From Aestuariimicrobium sp. p3-SID1156 (lineage in GTDB: Bacteria > Actinomycetota > Actinomycetes > Propionibacteriales > Propionibacteriaceae), in contig NZ_JALXXB010000001.1 in NCBI RefSeq assembly GCF_025144225.1, positions 1 through 64,000 on the forward strand: a DNA stretch of 64,000 bases, given 5' to 3'. Of this stretch, positions 27,446-37,600 are shown in pieces (the stretch's first letter is position 1; each line of letters begins with the position of its first letter). The notes below the pieces were generated by a model. That model worked only from the letters and a program-made list of their open reading frames with translations. It searched no databases and was not told where the DNA came from. Both the position numbers and the translations under genes were made by a program.

Positions 27446-27915
27446 GCCAGCAGTTCACCCACGTCGATTCCCGAGGCGCCGCCCGCATGGTCGATGTCTC
27501 CGGCAAGCAGCCCACCGTCCGTCGCGCCACCGCGCGTGCGGTGGTCGAGCTGGGGCCGACCGTGGCGTCGGTGATGGATGACGACGCCGTGCCCAAGGGT
27601 GACGTGCTCGCCGTCGCGCGCATCGCCGGGATCGCGGCTGCCAAGAAGACGCCTGAGCTGTTGCCGCTCGCCCATGTGATCGGCGTGCACGGGACCACCG
27701 TCGACATCGAACGCGAGGGCGAGGTCCTGACCATCACCGCCGAATGCGCCACCGCTGACCGCACCGGCGTCGAGATGGAGGCGCTGACTGCTGCCTCCGT
27801 GGCAGCACTCGCCGTGGTGGACATGGTCAAGGGGCTCGACAAGGGCGTCCGGATCGCCGGGGTCGAGCTGATCGCCAAGTCCGGCGGCAAGTCCGGCGAC
27901 TGGCACCGCGCCTGA
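27442..27915 (+). CDS. moaC: Cyclic pyranopterin monophosphate synthase
   Basis: 157 residues. With MoaA it forms cyclic pyranopterin monophosphate from GTP. Shows FTHVDSRGAARMVDVSGK, KKTPELLPLAHVI (His/Lys active-site region), ECATADRTGVEMEALTAAS and the conserved DMVKGLDKGVRI lysines. Translationally coupled to moeA by a 4-base overlap. Convergent with mog. Confidence 0.96.
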   Translation: MSQQFTHVDSRGAARMVDVSGKQPTVRRATARAVVELGPTVASVMDDDAVPKGDVLAVARIAGIAAAKKTPELLPLAHVIGVHGTTVDIEREGEVLTITAECATADRTGVEMEALTAASVAALAVVDMVKGLDKGVRIAGVELIAKSGGKSGDWHRA

Positions 27916-27940
27916 GTCCTGCGAACTCGGCACGAACCGC

Positions 27941-28423
27941 TCAGTGATCTCCGCCCGCGGCCTGGGCGAGCAGGTGGTCCAGCAGCGGGTCCAGCACGTC
28001 GATGGCGTCCCGGCAGCCACCGACGCTGCCCGGGAGCGTGATCACGACCGTCCGCACGGAGCCCTCGATCACGCCGGCGACGCCGCGGGTCAGGGCCGCC
28101 CCCACCACTCCAGCGGACGCCCCTTTGGCTCGCACCAGCTCAAGGATCCCCGGGATCTCCACGGAGAGCAACGGGGCCACCACCTGCGGGGTCAGGTCGC
28201 GCGGAGTGATCCCGGTGCCACCCGTGGTGAGAACCAGCGCCGCACCCGAAGCGACAGCGTCCGAGACCGCCGCAGCGACCGGTGCCCCATCAGGCACCAG
28301 CACCTGCGACACCTCAAACCCGCGTCCGCGCAGCCACTCCGCCAGCAAGCGGCCGGAGCGGTCCTCCCCGATGCCGGAGCTGATCCGGTCCGAGGCAGTG
28401 ACCACCACCGATGAGACGTTCAT
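27941..28423 (-). CDS. mog: Molybdopterin adenylyltransferase (MogA/MoaB family)
   Basis: 160 residues; adenylates molybdopterin before metal insertion by MoeA. Conserved SDRISSGIGEDRSG start, LVLTTGGTGITPRDLTP (MPT-binding GGTG), and a C-terminal TLPGSVGGCRDAID loop. ATG 28423 is chosen because TACACT on the minus strand ends 6 bases upstream; a GTG three bases earlier is less well placed. Divergent from moaA. A second member of this family lies at 29702. Confidence 0.92.
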   Translation of the reverse strand: MNVSSVVVTASDRISSGIGEDRSGRLLAEWLRGRGFEVSQVLVPDGAPVAAAVSDAVASGAALVLTTGGTGITPRDLTPQVVAPLLSVEIPGILELVRAKGASAGVVGAALTRGVAGVIEGSVRTVVITLPGSVGGCRDAIDVLDPLLDHLLAQAAGGDH

Positions 28424-28446
28424 CACGCCAGTGTAGAGTCGAACGC

Positions 28447-29463
28447 ATGTCCGTCCTGCCCCTCGCCGACCGTTTCGGTCGCACGGCCACGGACCTTCGG
28501 CTGTCGGTCACTGATGTCTGCAACCTCCGCTGCACCTACTGCCTGCCCGCCACGGGCGTGACCTGGCTGCCACGACCGACCATCCTGACCGCCGAGGAAC
28601 TCGCCCGCCTGGCCAGGGTGGGGATCGAGCGTCTCGGCATCACCAAGATCCGTCTCACTGGTGGTGAGCCGCTGACCCGCCCCGACCTGGTCGAGATCGT
28701 CGAGCGCATCGCCGGCCCGCACCCGGAGGTCGAGATCGGCCTCACCACCAATGGCGTCGGCCTCGCCGCCCTGGCCCATGACCTCAAGCGAGCGGGCGTC
28801 GACCGGGCCAACATCTCCCTCGACACCATCCACGCCGAGACCTACCAGGCCATCACCCGCAGGGACGGCCTGACGTCAGTGATCGCCGGCATTCGCGCGG
28901 CCTCGGAGGCGGGCCTGGGTCCGGTCAAGGTGAACGCGGTGCTCACCAAGGGCGTCAACGACAGCCAGTTCCTCGACCTGCTCGACTTCTGCCTCAACGA
29001 GGGCACCGAGTTGCGTGTCATCGAACAGATGCCGATCGGCGCCACCCGCGACTGGGCCGCCGAGAACCTCATCTCCGCCGATGCGGTGCGCGCGATGGCC
29101 GAGGAGCGCTATGAATTGCGTCCCCTGCCCGGGCGCGGAGCCGCCCCCGCTGCCCGCTGGGAGGTCGTGGACAACGGCACCGTGCGCGGCACCCTGGGCA
29201 TCATCGCCTCGGTCACCGAACCCTTCTGCGGAGTCTGCGACCGCACCCGCATCAGCGCGGATGGGCAGCTGCGTTCCTGCCTGTTCTCCCGCGACGAGAC
29301 CGACCTGCGCACTCCTCTGCGGGGGGGCGCGACCGATGACCAGATCGTCGAACTCTGGGCCGGGACGATGTGGGAGAAGCCGCGTGCCCATGGCTCGGGC
29401 CACGGCGGTTTCGGCCCCGGCTTCGAGCAGCCAGACCGACCCATGAACGCGATCGGAGGATGA
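28447..29463 (+). CDS. moaA: GTP 3',8-cyclase (radical SAM)
   Basis: 338 residues; first step of Moco synthesis. The N-terminal radical-SAM cluster is CNLRCTYC (Cys 25, 29, 32), followed by KIRLTGGEPLTRPD. The C-terminal cluster motif CGVCDRTRISADGQLRSCLF binds the second 4Fe-4S. The protein ends in the functionally required Gly-Gly (AIGG). Leaderless: TAGAGT at 28434-28439 ends 7 bases before the ATG. moaD starts 2 bases after its stop. Confidence 0.97.
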   Translation: MSVLPLADRFGRTATDLRLSVTDVCNLRCTYCLPATGVTWLPRPTILTAEELARLARVGIERLGITKIRLTGGEPLTRPDLVEIVERIAGPHPEVEIGLTTNGVGLAALAHDLKRAGVDRANISLDTIHAETYQAITRRDGLTSVIAGIRAASEAGLGPVKVNAVLTKGVNDSQFLDLLDFCLNEGTELRVIEQMPIGATRDWAAENLISADAVRAMAEERYELRPLPGRGAAPAARWEVVDNGTVRGTLGIIASVTEPFCGVCDRTRISADGQLRSCLFSRDETDLRTPLRGGATDDQIVELWAGTMWEKPRAHGSGHGGFGPGFEQPDRPMNAIGG

Positions 29464-29464
29464 C

Positions 29465-29698
29465 ATGCTGATTCGCTGGTTCGCCGGTGCGGCCCAGGCC
29501 GCCGGCACCACCGAGGAGACCATCGACGACCCACGGGAGGGCACGATCCGCGAGGTGCTGACCGGTGTGCATCCGGACGCCGCCGAGGTCCTGCAGCGGT
29601 GCAGCTTCCTGGTCGACAAGAAGTCGCTGCCCGGGGACGCCCCCTGGCCCAGCGACGCGCAGACCCTGGACGTACTACCCCCCTTCGCAGGCGGGTAG
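29465..29698 (+). CDS. moaD: Molybdopterin synthase sulfur-carrier subunit
   Basis: 77-residue ubiquitin-fold protein that carries the thiocarboxylate sulfur. It ends PPFAGG with the diagnostic C-terminal Gly-Gly. The N-terminal MLIRWFAGAAQAAGT fits the MoaD first strand (usual form LRYFAAAREAAG). Length is usual. It lies directly between moaA and the MoaB-like gene, separated by 1 and 3 bases. Confidence 0.9.
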   Translation: MLIRWFAGAAQAAGTTEETIDDPREGTIREVLTGVHPDAAEVLQRCSFLVDKKSLPGDAPWPSDAQTLDVLPPFAGG

Positions 29699-29701
29699 GT
29701 C

Positions 29702-30241
29702 GTGACCGAGCACCACAACGCACCCGTCATCTGTGAGGGCGCGACCCCGGCATTGGGGGAGGCAGCCGCCCATGTGCTGATCGTGACCCACACGACCGAC
29801 GGAGTCTGCGAGAACCGCTCCGGGCGCACCCTGGTCGAGGCCCTGGAGGAGCTGGGCTGCGACGTCACGCTCACCATCGTCCCCCCAGACGTCGACAGCG
29901 TCCGAGCTGCGTTGGCACAGGCCATCGCGAGTGCCGACGTCGTGGTGACCTCGGGCGGCACTGGCGTGCGCCCCGGTGATGTCGTGGTGGACGAAACCCT
30001 CGCTCTCGGTGTGGTGGAACTGCCCGGGATCGCCGAGGAGATCCGGCGCCGCGGCACAGCCAGGACCCCCGTGTCGATGCTCTCGCGGGCGGTCTGCGGC
30101 ATCGTCCGCGACGGCGAGCGGCGTGTGGTGGTGCTGAACTCCCCCAGCTCCCGTAGGGGCGCGGCGGACGCGACCAGTGTCCTCGGCGAGGTCCTGCACC
30201 ACCTGTTGCGCGACCTGCGCGGCGTTAGCCGCAGCGGCTGA
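29702..30241 (+). CDS. Second MogA/MoaB-family protein
   Basis: 179 residues from GTG 29702, longer than mog by an N-terminal extension. VLIVTHTTDGVCENRSGRTL and DVVVTSGGTGVRPGDVVVDE match the MPT-binding fold; the final VVVLNSPSSRRGAADA replaces the usual LPG-S loop (LPGSPGA), so the end of the active site differs. Last gene of moaA-moaD. It may be a MoaB-type partner or a specialised adenylyltransferase. Convergent with narK, 11 bases apart. Confidence 0.85.
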   Translation: MTEHHNAPVICEGATPALGEAAAHVLIVTHTTDGVCENRSGRTLVEALEELGCDVTLTIVPPDVDSVRAALAQAIASADVVVTSGGTGVRPGDVVVDETLALGVVELPGIAEEIRRRGTARTPVSMLSRAVCGIVRDGERRVVVLNSPSSRRGAADATSVLGEVLHHLLRDLRGVSRSG

Positions 30242-30252
30242 CCCGCTCCAGG

Positions 30253-31500
30253 TCAAGCGGTGGTGCGACGTCCCTTGAGCAGCAGCGTCAGCACCAGGCC
30301 CAGCGCTGCCGTGATGACCAGCGCCCACAGGCCGAAGGCGTACGAACGGGTCTCGGGGTTGTAGGTCGCGGCCATCAACAGCGGCGGGAAGTAGCCGCCC
30401 AGACCACCGGCCGCGGCCACCGTTCCCGAGACAGCGCCGACCTTGTCCTTGGGCGCGACCCGCGGTACCCAGCCGAAGATCGAACCCTGGCCAAGGCCCA
30501 GGGAGGCAGCCATCAGCAGGAAGGTGACGCCTGTGACGATGCCCTCCGGCGGCTGGAAGCTCACGATTGCGGCGGTGACGATGATGCCCACGAAGGCGAT
30601 CGCCGAGATGATCCTGGCCCCGAACTTGTCGGCGAGCGTCCCGCCAAAGGGGCGGGCGACCACCGCAGCCAACACGAACATTGCCATGCGGTTGCCGGCG
30701 CCGATGACGTCCACCTCCGTCGGGTAGACGGTGGTGAGGTACTTCGGCAGGAAGGTCGAGAAGGCCACGAAACCGCCGAAGACGATGGCGTAGAGGAAGC
30801 ACATCTGCCAGGTGATACCCAGCTTCAGCGCGGCTGTGATGCGCGGGATGATCGGATTCACCTGGCGGTCCCAGGCCGGGGACTCCTTCATCAGGAACCA
30901 GACGACGGCAGCCATCACCACCAGCACGCCGGCGATCGCGTAGTGGGTGCCTGCGTAGCCCAGGCTGCCCTTGGCCAGGCGGGGCGTGACCAGAGCAGCC
31001 ACCGCGGTGCCGCACATGCCCATCCCGAAGATGCCATTGGCCAGACCGCGCTTCTCGGGCTCGTACCAGGCCGAGGAGAAGGGGATGCCGATGGCGAACA
31101 CGGTGCCGGCAATACCGAGGTAGAAACCGGCAGCCAGCAGCAGCGGGTAGGACTTCATCTCCCCGGCCACCGACACCAGGATGACCGCCGGTGCGGCGAG
31201 GAGCAGGATGGTCGCGAACATCGTGCGGCCGCCGTATCGGTCAGTCAGCGCACCGACCAGGATGCGCCCCAGCGAACCAACGAGCACCGGCATCGCGAGC
31301 ATGATCGCGATCTGGCCCTCGGACAGGCCCATCGAGGTGGCATAGGTCTTCTGCAGCGGCGCAATCGACATCCAGGCCCAGAAACCGGTCATGGACGCGA
31401 TCGTCGCCAGGATCACCTGGGGCAGCTGCTGCCGCAGGTCATGGCCAGCGGCAGGCGAGGTGGGGGCCGGGGACGTGGGGGTGGCGGAAGTGCTCATCAT
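30253..31500 (-). CDS. narK: Nitrate/nitrite transporter
   Basis: 415-residue MFS transporter with twelve predicted helices. The nitrate-porter marks are GRILVGALTDRYGGRT in loop 2-3, GIAGTVFAIGIPFSSAWYEP, GIFGMGMCGTAVAAL, and GQGSIFGWVPRVAPKDKVGAVSGTVAAAGGLGGYFPP in the C-half, including the Gly-rich signature helices. It is the last gene of narGHJIK; its ATG overlaps the narI stop by 4 bases. It probably imports nitrate and exports nitrite for the respiratory enzyme. Confidence 0.94.
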   Translation of the reverse strand: MMSTSATPTSPAPTSPAAGHDLRQQLPQVILATIASMTGFWAWMSIAPLQKTYATSMGLSEGQIAIMLAMPVLVGSLGRILVGALTDRYGGRTMFATILLLAAPAVILVSVAGEMKSYPLLLAAGFYLGIAGTVFAIGIPFSSAWYEPEKRGLANGIFGMGMCGTAVAALVTPRLAKGSLGYAGTHYAIAGVLVVMAAVVWFLMKESPAWDRQVNPIIPRITAALKLGITWQMCFLYAIVFGGFVAFSTFLPKYLTTVYPTEVDVIGAGNRMAMFVLAAVVARPFGGTLADKFGARIISAIAFVGIIVTAAIVSFQPPEGIVTGVTFLLMAASLGLGQGSIFGWVPRVAPKDKVGAVSGTVAAAGGLGGYFPPLLMAATYNPETRSYAFGLWALVITAALGLVLTLLLKGRRTTA

Positions 31501-32228
31501 CGGGTCCTCTTCTGACCGACGGTCTGCCAGCTGCTGCCCTGGACGGGGCGGGTGCCGCGGCTGCGGTAGACGATGTAGGGGCGGAACAGGTACTGCACGG
31601 GTGCGGCGAAGGCGTGCACCAGGCGGGTCAGCGGCAGGATGCAGAACAGGAGCAGACCCACCACCACGTGGATCTTGAAGGGCAGGGTCGCGGCTTCCAT
31701 CGCCGCGATGTTCGGCTTAAAGGTGAACAACGAGCGGAACCAGACCGAGACGGTGTCGCGGTAGTTCACCTCTTCACCGTTCGGGCGCTCCCCGCCGAAG
31801 AAGGTGGCCACCAGACCGAGCACCAGCGCTGCGGTCAGGACGACGTACATGCCCTTGTCATTCCACGTCGTGGCGGCGAACACCGACGGGTTGGTGCGGC
31901 GCCGGATGATCAGCGCGAACAGGGCCAGGACGCAGACGACACCGGCGATACCGCCGACCACCAGAGCCATCAGGTGGTAGGTGTGCTGGCTGATCCCCAC
32001 CCTGTAGGTCCACTCCTTGGGGATGAGCAGACCCACCAGGTGACCGCCGAGCACCGCGAACAGCGCATAGTGGAACAGCGGCGAGGCGATCTTGAGGATG
32101 CTCTTCTCGTAGATCTGCGAACTGCGGCTGGTCCAGCCGAACTGGTCGAAGCGCCGCCGATACCACAGGCCACCGATCAGCAGCAGCAGAGTCAGGTAGG
32201 GCAGGACGCCCCACAGGAAGACACTCAT
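31497..32228 (-). CDS. narI: Respiratory nitrate reductase gamma subunit (cytochrome b)
   Basis: 243 residues, five membrane helices. Oxidises menaquinol at the outer face and passes electrons to NarH through two b hemes. Heme-ligand histidines are in FHYALFAVLGGHLVG (helix 2) and in HVVGLLLFCILPLTRLVHAFA (helix 5). Starts directly after narJ with one base between. The end overlaps the narK start. Confidence 0.95.
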   Translation of the reverse strand: MSVFLWGVLPYLTLLLLIGGLWYRRRFDQFGWTSRSSQIYEKSILKIASPLFHYALFAVLGGHLVGLLIPKEWTYRVGISQHTYHLMALVVGGIAGVVCVLALFALIIRRRTNPSVFAATTWNDKGMYVVLTAALVLGLVATFFGGERPNGEEVNYRDTVSVWFRSLFTFKPNIAAMEAATLPFKIHVVVGLLLFCILPLTRLVHAFAAPVQYLFRPYIVYRSRGTRPVQGSSWQTVGQKRTR

Positions 32229-32229
32229 C

Positions 32230-32997
32230 TCACGGCCTCTCGGTTGGCTGGGCAGGCTGGCATTGCTGGGTGGGGTCTGCGCCGGCGGGACGCACCAGCG
32301 GATCCGGCAGGAAGGTCACCGGGTCTCCCCCGTAGCCATCGAGCCCGACGGTCTCGACCGGCATCGCCGCCTCGGCCAGGGCCTGGACCTCCGCGCGAGT
32401 GGTCGGCGAGGGCCCGGGCAGGGTGGCACAGATGGCCTGCAGGATGCCCGCCTGCGGCAGGTCGTCCTTCTCGAGCTGCAGACGCAACAGTTCGAGGCTG
32501 GGCCGGTAGCGGCGCAACAGGTCGCGTCCCCGTTCAGGGTCACCGATCGCGGCGAACTCGAGGACCATCGGCAGGTGGTCAGGCAGCTCGCCGGCCAGGT
32601 CGACCAGCAGCCCGGAGTCGCGATAAACCTGCTTGAACTGGGCCAACACCTGCCCGCGCCGGCGGGTGTCACCGTCGGTCCAGTAGGACAGGTGCAGGGC
32701 ATGCCGGCGTGAAATGTCGAACTCCTGCACATGCCATGACTGCGCCCCCGCCAACGGCATCGAGCGCAGATGGGACAGGGTCGGCGCGAACTGGGCCTCC
32801 GCCCCGGTGCCGACCAGCGCCTGCTCGAGCATGTCGAGACGTCCAAGCAGTTCCTCGTCCGGGTAGGTCAACAGCAGGGACGCCGCCTGGTACACCACGG
32901 CCACCGTCCTGTCGCCCACTTCCTTCTGCTGGGCCGACTCCTTCTGCGGGGCCGACGGTTCCGGTGACGCTTCAGCCCTCTTGGATCTCCCCCACAT
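32230..32997 (-). CDS. narJ: Nitrate reductase molybdenum-cofactor assembly chaperone
   Basis: 255 residues, mostly helical, of the NarJ/TorD chaperone group that holds apo-NarGH until the cofactor and iron-sulfur clusters are inserted. Recognisable stretches: YQAASLLLTYPDEELL, YWTDGDTRRRGQVLAQFKQVYR and LPDHLPMVLEFAA. The N-terminal 25 residues are charged and low-complexity, and the C-terminal 40 are Pro/Gln-rich, both outside the core. Overlaps narH stop by one base. Confidence 0.93.
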   Translation of the reverse strand: MWGRSKRAEASPEPSAPQKESAQQKEVGDRTVAVVYQAASLLLTYPDEELLGRLDMLEQALVGTGAEAQFAPTLSHLRSMPLAGAQSWHVQEFDISRRHALHLSYWTDGDTRRRGQVLAQFKQVYRDSGLLVDLAGELPDHLPMVLEFAAIGDPERGRDLLRRYRPSLELLRLQLEKDDLPQAGILQAICATLPGPSPTTRAEVQALAEAAMPVETVGLDGYGGDPVTFLPDPLVRPAGADPTQQCQPAQPTERP

Positions 32998-34613
32998 CAG
33001 CGGACTCCGGGCACTTCGTCGCCGGCCGGCGGCAGCGGCGGCGGGGCCTGGTCGGCCTCGGCTGCAGCCCGGCGTGCCTGCATCGACGCGAAGGTCTCGA
33101 TCGCCACCGGAACCGGGGCACCAGAACCACTGCCGAAGGGCCCGTCGTCGGTCACCGACCCGTCGAAGTCGACCGAGCAGCCCATCTCCTCCAGGTTGTG
33201 GGCCATCTCGTAGTGCGCCTTGGGGATCACATAGCGCTCGTTGTACCTGGCGATGGCGACCAGGCGATAGAGCTGCTCCATCGCCTGCGGGGTCATCCCG
33301 ACGGCTTCGGCGATGGTCGGGTCGCCCTTGCCACGCAGGGTCACCTCACGCATGTAGGAACGCATCGCCGCCAGCTTCTGCAGCACGTCGATCACCGGGG
33401 CGGGGTCACCGGCGGTGAACAGCTCGGCCAGGTAGTCCACCGGGATGCGCAGGGCATCGATCGCCCCGAACAGGTTCCCGGCCGCCTCGGCATCGTGCCC
33501 CTGCTCACGCAGCAGGTCAACGACCGGCGACAGCGGCGGGATGTACCAGACCATCGGCATGGTGCGGTACTCCGGGTGCAGCGGCAGCGCCACCCGGTAG
33601 TGCTTGATCAGCGCGTACACCGGCGAGCGCCTGGCGGCATCGAGCCAGTCCTCGGCGATGCCCTGGGCGCGGGCTGCGCGCAGCACTTCCGGGTCGTTCG
33701 GGTCCAGCATGACCTCCAGCTGGGCGGCGTAGAGGTCCTTGGGGTCCTTGGTCGCCGCCGCCTTCGTCACCCGATCGGCGTCGTAGAGGATGATGCCGAT
33801 GTGGCGCAGGCGTCCGACACAGGTCTCGGAGCAAACGGTCGGGATGCCGGCCTCGATGCGTGGGTAGCAGAAGTGGCACTTCTCGGCCTTGCCGGAGCGG
33901 TGGTTGTAGTAGATCTTCTTGTACGGGCAGCCGGTGATGCACTGGCGCCAACCCCGGCAGGCGTCCTGGTCGACGAGCACGATGCCGTCCTCCTCGCGCT
34001 TGTAGATCGCGCCCGAGGGGCAGGCGGCCATGCACGACGGGTTCAGGCAGTGCTCGCAGATTCGGGGCAGGAAGAACATGAAGCTCTTCTCGTACTCGAA
34101 CCGGATCCGCTCCTGGGACTCGGCGTGCAGCTTCTCGACGATCGGGTCGCGTTCCTCCCAGCCCGGGCCACCGCCCAGCGAGTCGTCCCAGTTGGCCGAC
34201 TGCTCGATCGCCATGGTGCGTCCGGTGATCAGCGATTTGGGGCGTGCCACCGGGAAGTCATCCCCGAGCGGCGCATTGGTGAGCGTCTCGTAGTCATAGG
34301 TCCACGGCTCGTAGTAGTCGTCCATCTCCGGTTGCACCGGGGACGCGAAGATGGTCAGCAGCTTCTTCAGGCGTCCACCCGAGCGCAGCTTGATGCCCCC
34401 GGACGCCGTGCGGACCCAGCCGCCCTGCCACTTCTCCTGATCCTCGTACCGGCGCGGGTAGCCCTGGCCGGGTCGGGTCTCCACATTGTTGAACCAGACG
34501 TACTCGGTGCCGGTGCGGTTGGTCCATGCCTGCTTGCAGGTGACCGAACACGTGTGGCAACCGATGCACTTGTCGAGGTTCATCACCATCGCCACCTGGG
34601 CCATGACTCGCAT
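32997..34613 (-). CDS. narH: Respiratory nitrate reductase beta subunit
   Basis: 538 residues; electron-transfer subunit with four Fe-S clusters. The four Cys groups are visible: CIGCHTCSVTCKQAW near the N-terminus, CEHCLNPSCMAACPSGA, CRGWRQCITGCPYKK (Trp in place of one Cys, hence the 3Fe-4S cluster, as in the E. coli enzyme), and CHFCYPRIEAGIPTVCSETC. ATG 34613 overlaps the narG stop (TGATG). The frame is open further upstream inside narG but carries no homology. The C-terminal about 60 residues are low-complexity. Confidence 0.96.
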   Translation of the reverse strand: MRVMAQVAMVMNLDKCIGCHTCSVTCKQAWTNRTGTEYVWFNNVETRPGQGYPRRYEDQEKWQGGWVRTASGGIKLRSGGRLKKLLTIFASPVQPEMDDYYEPWTYDYETLTNAPLGDDFPVARPKSLITGRTMAIEQSANWDDSLGGGPGWEERDPIVEKLHAESQERIRFEYEKSFMFFLPRICEHCLNPSCMAACPSGAIYKREEDGIVLVDQDACRGWRQCITGCPYKKIYYNHRSGKAEKCHFCYPRIEAGIPTVCSETCVGRLRHIGIILYDADRVTKAAATKDPKDLYAAQLEVMLDPNDPEVLRAARAQGIAEDWLDAARRSPVYALIKHYRVALPLHPEYRTMPMVWYIPPLSPVVDLLREQGHDAEAAGNLFGAIDALRIPVDYLAELFTAGDPAPVIDVLQKLAAMRSYMREVTLRGKGDPTIAEAVGMTPQAMEQLYRLVAIARYNERYVIPKAHYEMAHNLEEMGCSVDFDGSVTDDGPFGSGSGAPVPVAIETFASMQARRAAAEADQAPPPLPPAGDEVPGVR

Positions 34614-37600
34614 CAGTACGTCACCTCCTGGGAGCGCTTGCGGATGGTCGAGATGATGTCGCGGTTGACGCCGGTGGGGCCGATGTAGTTGAACGCATAG
34701 GCCAGGTGGGCGTAGCCGCCGATCAGGTGGGTGGGCTTGAGCAGGATGCGGGTGACCGAGTTGTGGATGCCGCCGCGGCGTCCGGTGGCCTCGGACTTGG
34801 GGACGTCGATGGTGCGCTCCTGAGCGTGCTGAACATAGGCGACACCCGGTGGCAGCTTGTGGCTGACCACCGCGCGGGCCACGAAGACGCCGTTGGCGTT
34901 GGTGCACTCGACCCAGTCGTTGTCCTTCACGTCGATGGCCTCGGCGTCCTGCACCGAGAGCCAGGCCTGTGGGCCTCCGCGACCCAGCGAGAGCATGAAC
35001 AGGTTGTCCTGGTACTCGGAGTGGATCGACCACTTGTTGTGGACGGTCAGGTAGCGCAGCGCAATCGACTTCTCACCGCGGGTGCCGATCTCGGGTTCGC
35101 CGTACATCCGGCCCATGTCCAGCGGGGGCCGGAAGATCGGCAACTGCTCACCGGCATCGATGAGCCAGTCGTGGTCGAGGAAGAAGTGCATGCGTCCACT
35201 GAGGGTGTGCCAGGGCTTCTTGCGCTCGGTGTTGATCGTGAACGCGGTGTAGCGGCGGCCGCCGGTCTCCGAACCGGACCACTCCGGGGAGGTGATCACC
35301 GGCTGCGGTGCCTGCTGGGTCTGGACGAAGGTGATCAGGCGTTCCTCCGAGCCCGCCGACAGGTCCGCCAGTTCGACGCCGGTGCGCTTCTCCAGGGTGT
35401 GGAAGCCCTGAGTGGCGAGCTCGCCGTTCGTCGTGCCGGAGAAGGCCAGGATCGCCTCGGCCATCCGTTCGTCGGTGTTGATCGCCGGACGGCCGGCAGC
35501 GGGACCGGAGTCGAAGACACCGTGCTTGCGTCCCAACAGGTCGACCACCTTGGTGACGTCGAAGGTGACGTTCTTGGTGGTGAAGCCGAGCCGGTCGGCC
35601 AGCGGCCCGACCGAGACCAGCTTGTCGGCGATCGCGGTGTAGTCGCGCTCGACGATCATCAGGTTCGGCATGTTGCGACCGGGGACGGCCGGGACGTCGG
35701 TGCCCTTCCAGTCCGGCACCACGCCGCCGGGCTGTGCCAGCTCCCCGGGGGTGTCGTGCTGGAATGGGACGGCCACGATGTCCTTGCGGACGCCCAGGTG
35801 CTTGCGGGCCAGGCGGCTGATCGCGGTCGCGAGCTCCTGGAAGGTGCGGAAGTCGCTGCGCGCCTCCCACGGCGGGTCGATCGCCGGGGTGAAGGCGTGC
35901 ACATAGGGGTGCATGTCGGTGCTGGAGATGTCGTACTTCTCGTACCAGGTCGCGGCCGGGAGCACGATGTCGCTGAGCAGTGTGGAGGAGGTCATCCGGA
36001 AGTCGGAGGTGATCAGCAGGTCGAGCTTCCCCTCCGGCGCCTGCTCGTGGTACTTCACGTCGCGGGGCCGGTTGTCGGTGCCATGCCCGGTGGCCATCAC
36101 GTTGTTGTGGGTGCCGAGCAGGTGCTTGAGGAAGTACTCCTCGCCCTTGGCGGAGCTACCGAACAGGTTCGAGCGCCACAGGATCATGGTGCGCGGCCAG
36201 TTCTGCGGGGCATCGACGTCCTCGATGGCGGAGTGCAGTTCCTCGTTCTTCAGCTTCTGCGCGACCCACTGGTTGACGTTCTCCGCCTCGCCGCGTTCGA
36301 CGGCAGCCAGCGCCTCGTCGGCCAGGTCGAGCGGGTTCTGGTCGAACTGCGGGTAGAAGGGCATCCAGCCCAGGCGGTTGGCCAGCGCCATCGCGTCGGC
36401 GGCGTGCAGGCCGTCGAGCTTGCCCCGCGAGAGCGGGGAGGTGATGGCATCGGCGGAGAAGCCGTCATTGCGCCACTGGTCGGTGTGCATGTACCAGTAG
36501 CCGGTACCGATCATGGTCCGCGGGGGACGCGACCAGTCCAGCGCATTGGCCATGTTGAACCAGCCGGTGATCGGGCGGCACTTCTCCTGGCCGACGTAGT
36601 GCGCCCAGCCCCCACCATTGCGACCGATGCAGCCGGTCAGCATGAGCAGCGACATGATGGCGCGGTAGGTCGTGTCGGCGTGGTACCAGTGGCAGATGCC
36701 GGCGCCAATGATGATCATGGTCCGGCCCTCGGACTCCTCGGAGTTCTTCGCGAACTCCCGCGCGATGCGTAGGCAGGCCTGGGCGGGCACGGACGTGATC
36801 GACTCCTGCCAGGCCGGGGTGTAGGGGGTGTTGGCATCGTCATAGCCGGTGGGCCACTGCCCGGGCAGACCCTCGCGACCCACGCCGTACTGGGCCAGCA
36901 TCAGGTCCAGAACGGTGCAGCAAGTCATCCCGTTGACTTCGATGGTCGGGACGCCGCGGCGGATGATCGAGCCCTCGCCGCGTGGGTCCTCGAAGCAGGG
37001 CAGGGAGATCTCGGCGACACCCCGGCCGGGGGCGTCCATCACCGAGAGCGCGGGCTTCAGGTCGCCCAACTCCAGGTTCCAGCGGCCCTCATCCTCGGCG
37101 TTGTGGCGGAAGCCCATCGAACCCTGCGGCACGGCGGTCTGGCCGGTGGCGGAATCCCAGACCACCGTCTTGAAGGCAGCGTCCGGCTGGTTGGCGTGTT
37201 CAGGCAGGTCGCTGGCGAGCACGAACTTGGACGCAGTGAGCCCGTGCCCCTGGGGGTGCTCCTCAAGCCTCACCAGCATGCTGAGGTCCGTGTTCTGGGT
37301 GACGTAGTCGCGGAAGAAGGGGACTTCGCGTTCGACGAAGTTCTCCTTGAGGATGACGTGCCCCATGGCCATCGCCAAGGCGCCATCGGTGCCGGCCTGG
37401 GCGGGCAGCCACTCGTCGGCGAACTTCACGTTGTCGGCATAGTCAGGGGCGACGGTGACGACCTTGGTGCCGCGGTAGCGGACCTCGGCCATCCAGTGGG
37501 CGTCGGGGGTCCGGGTGACCGGGACGTTGGAGCCCCACATCATCAGGTAGGTGGCATCCCACCAGTCGCCGGACTCGGGCACGTCGGTCTGGTCGCCGAA

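Noticed and set aside
32709..34688. Long plus-strand open frame over narJ/narH
   Set aside because: Antisense shadow; the minus strand has narH with all its Cys clusters.
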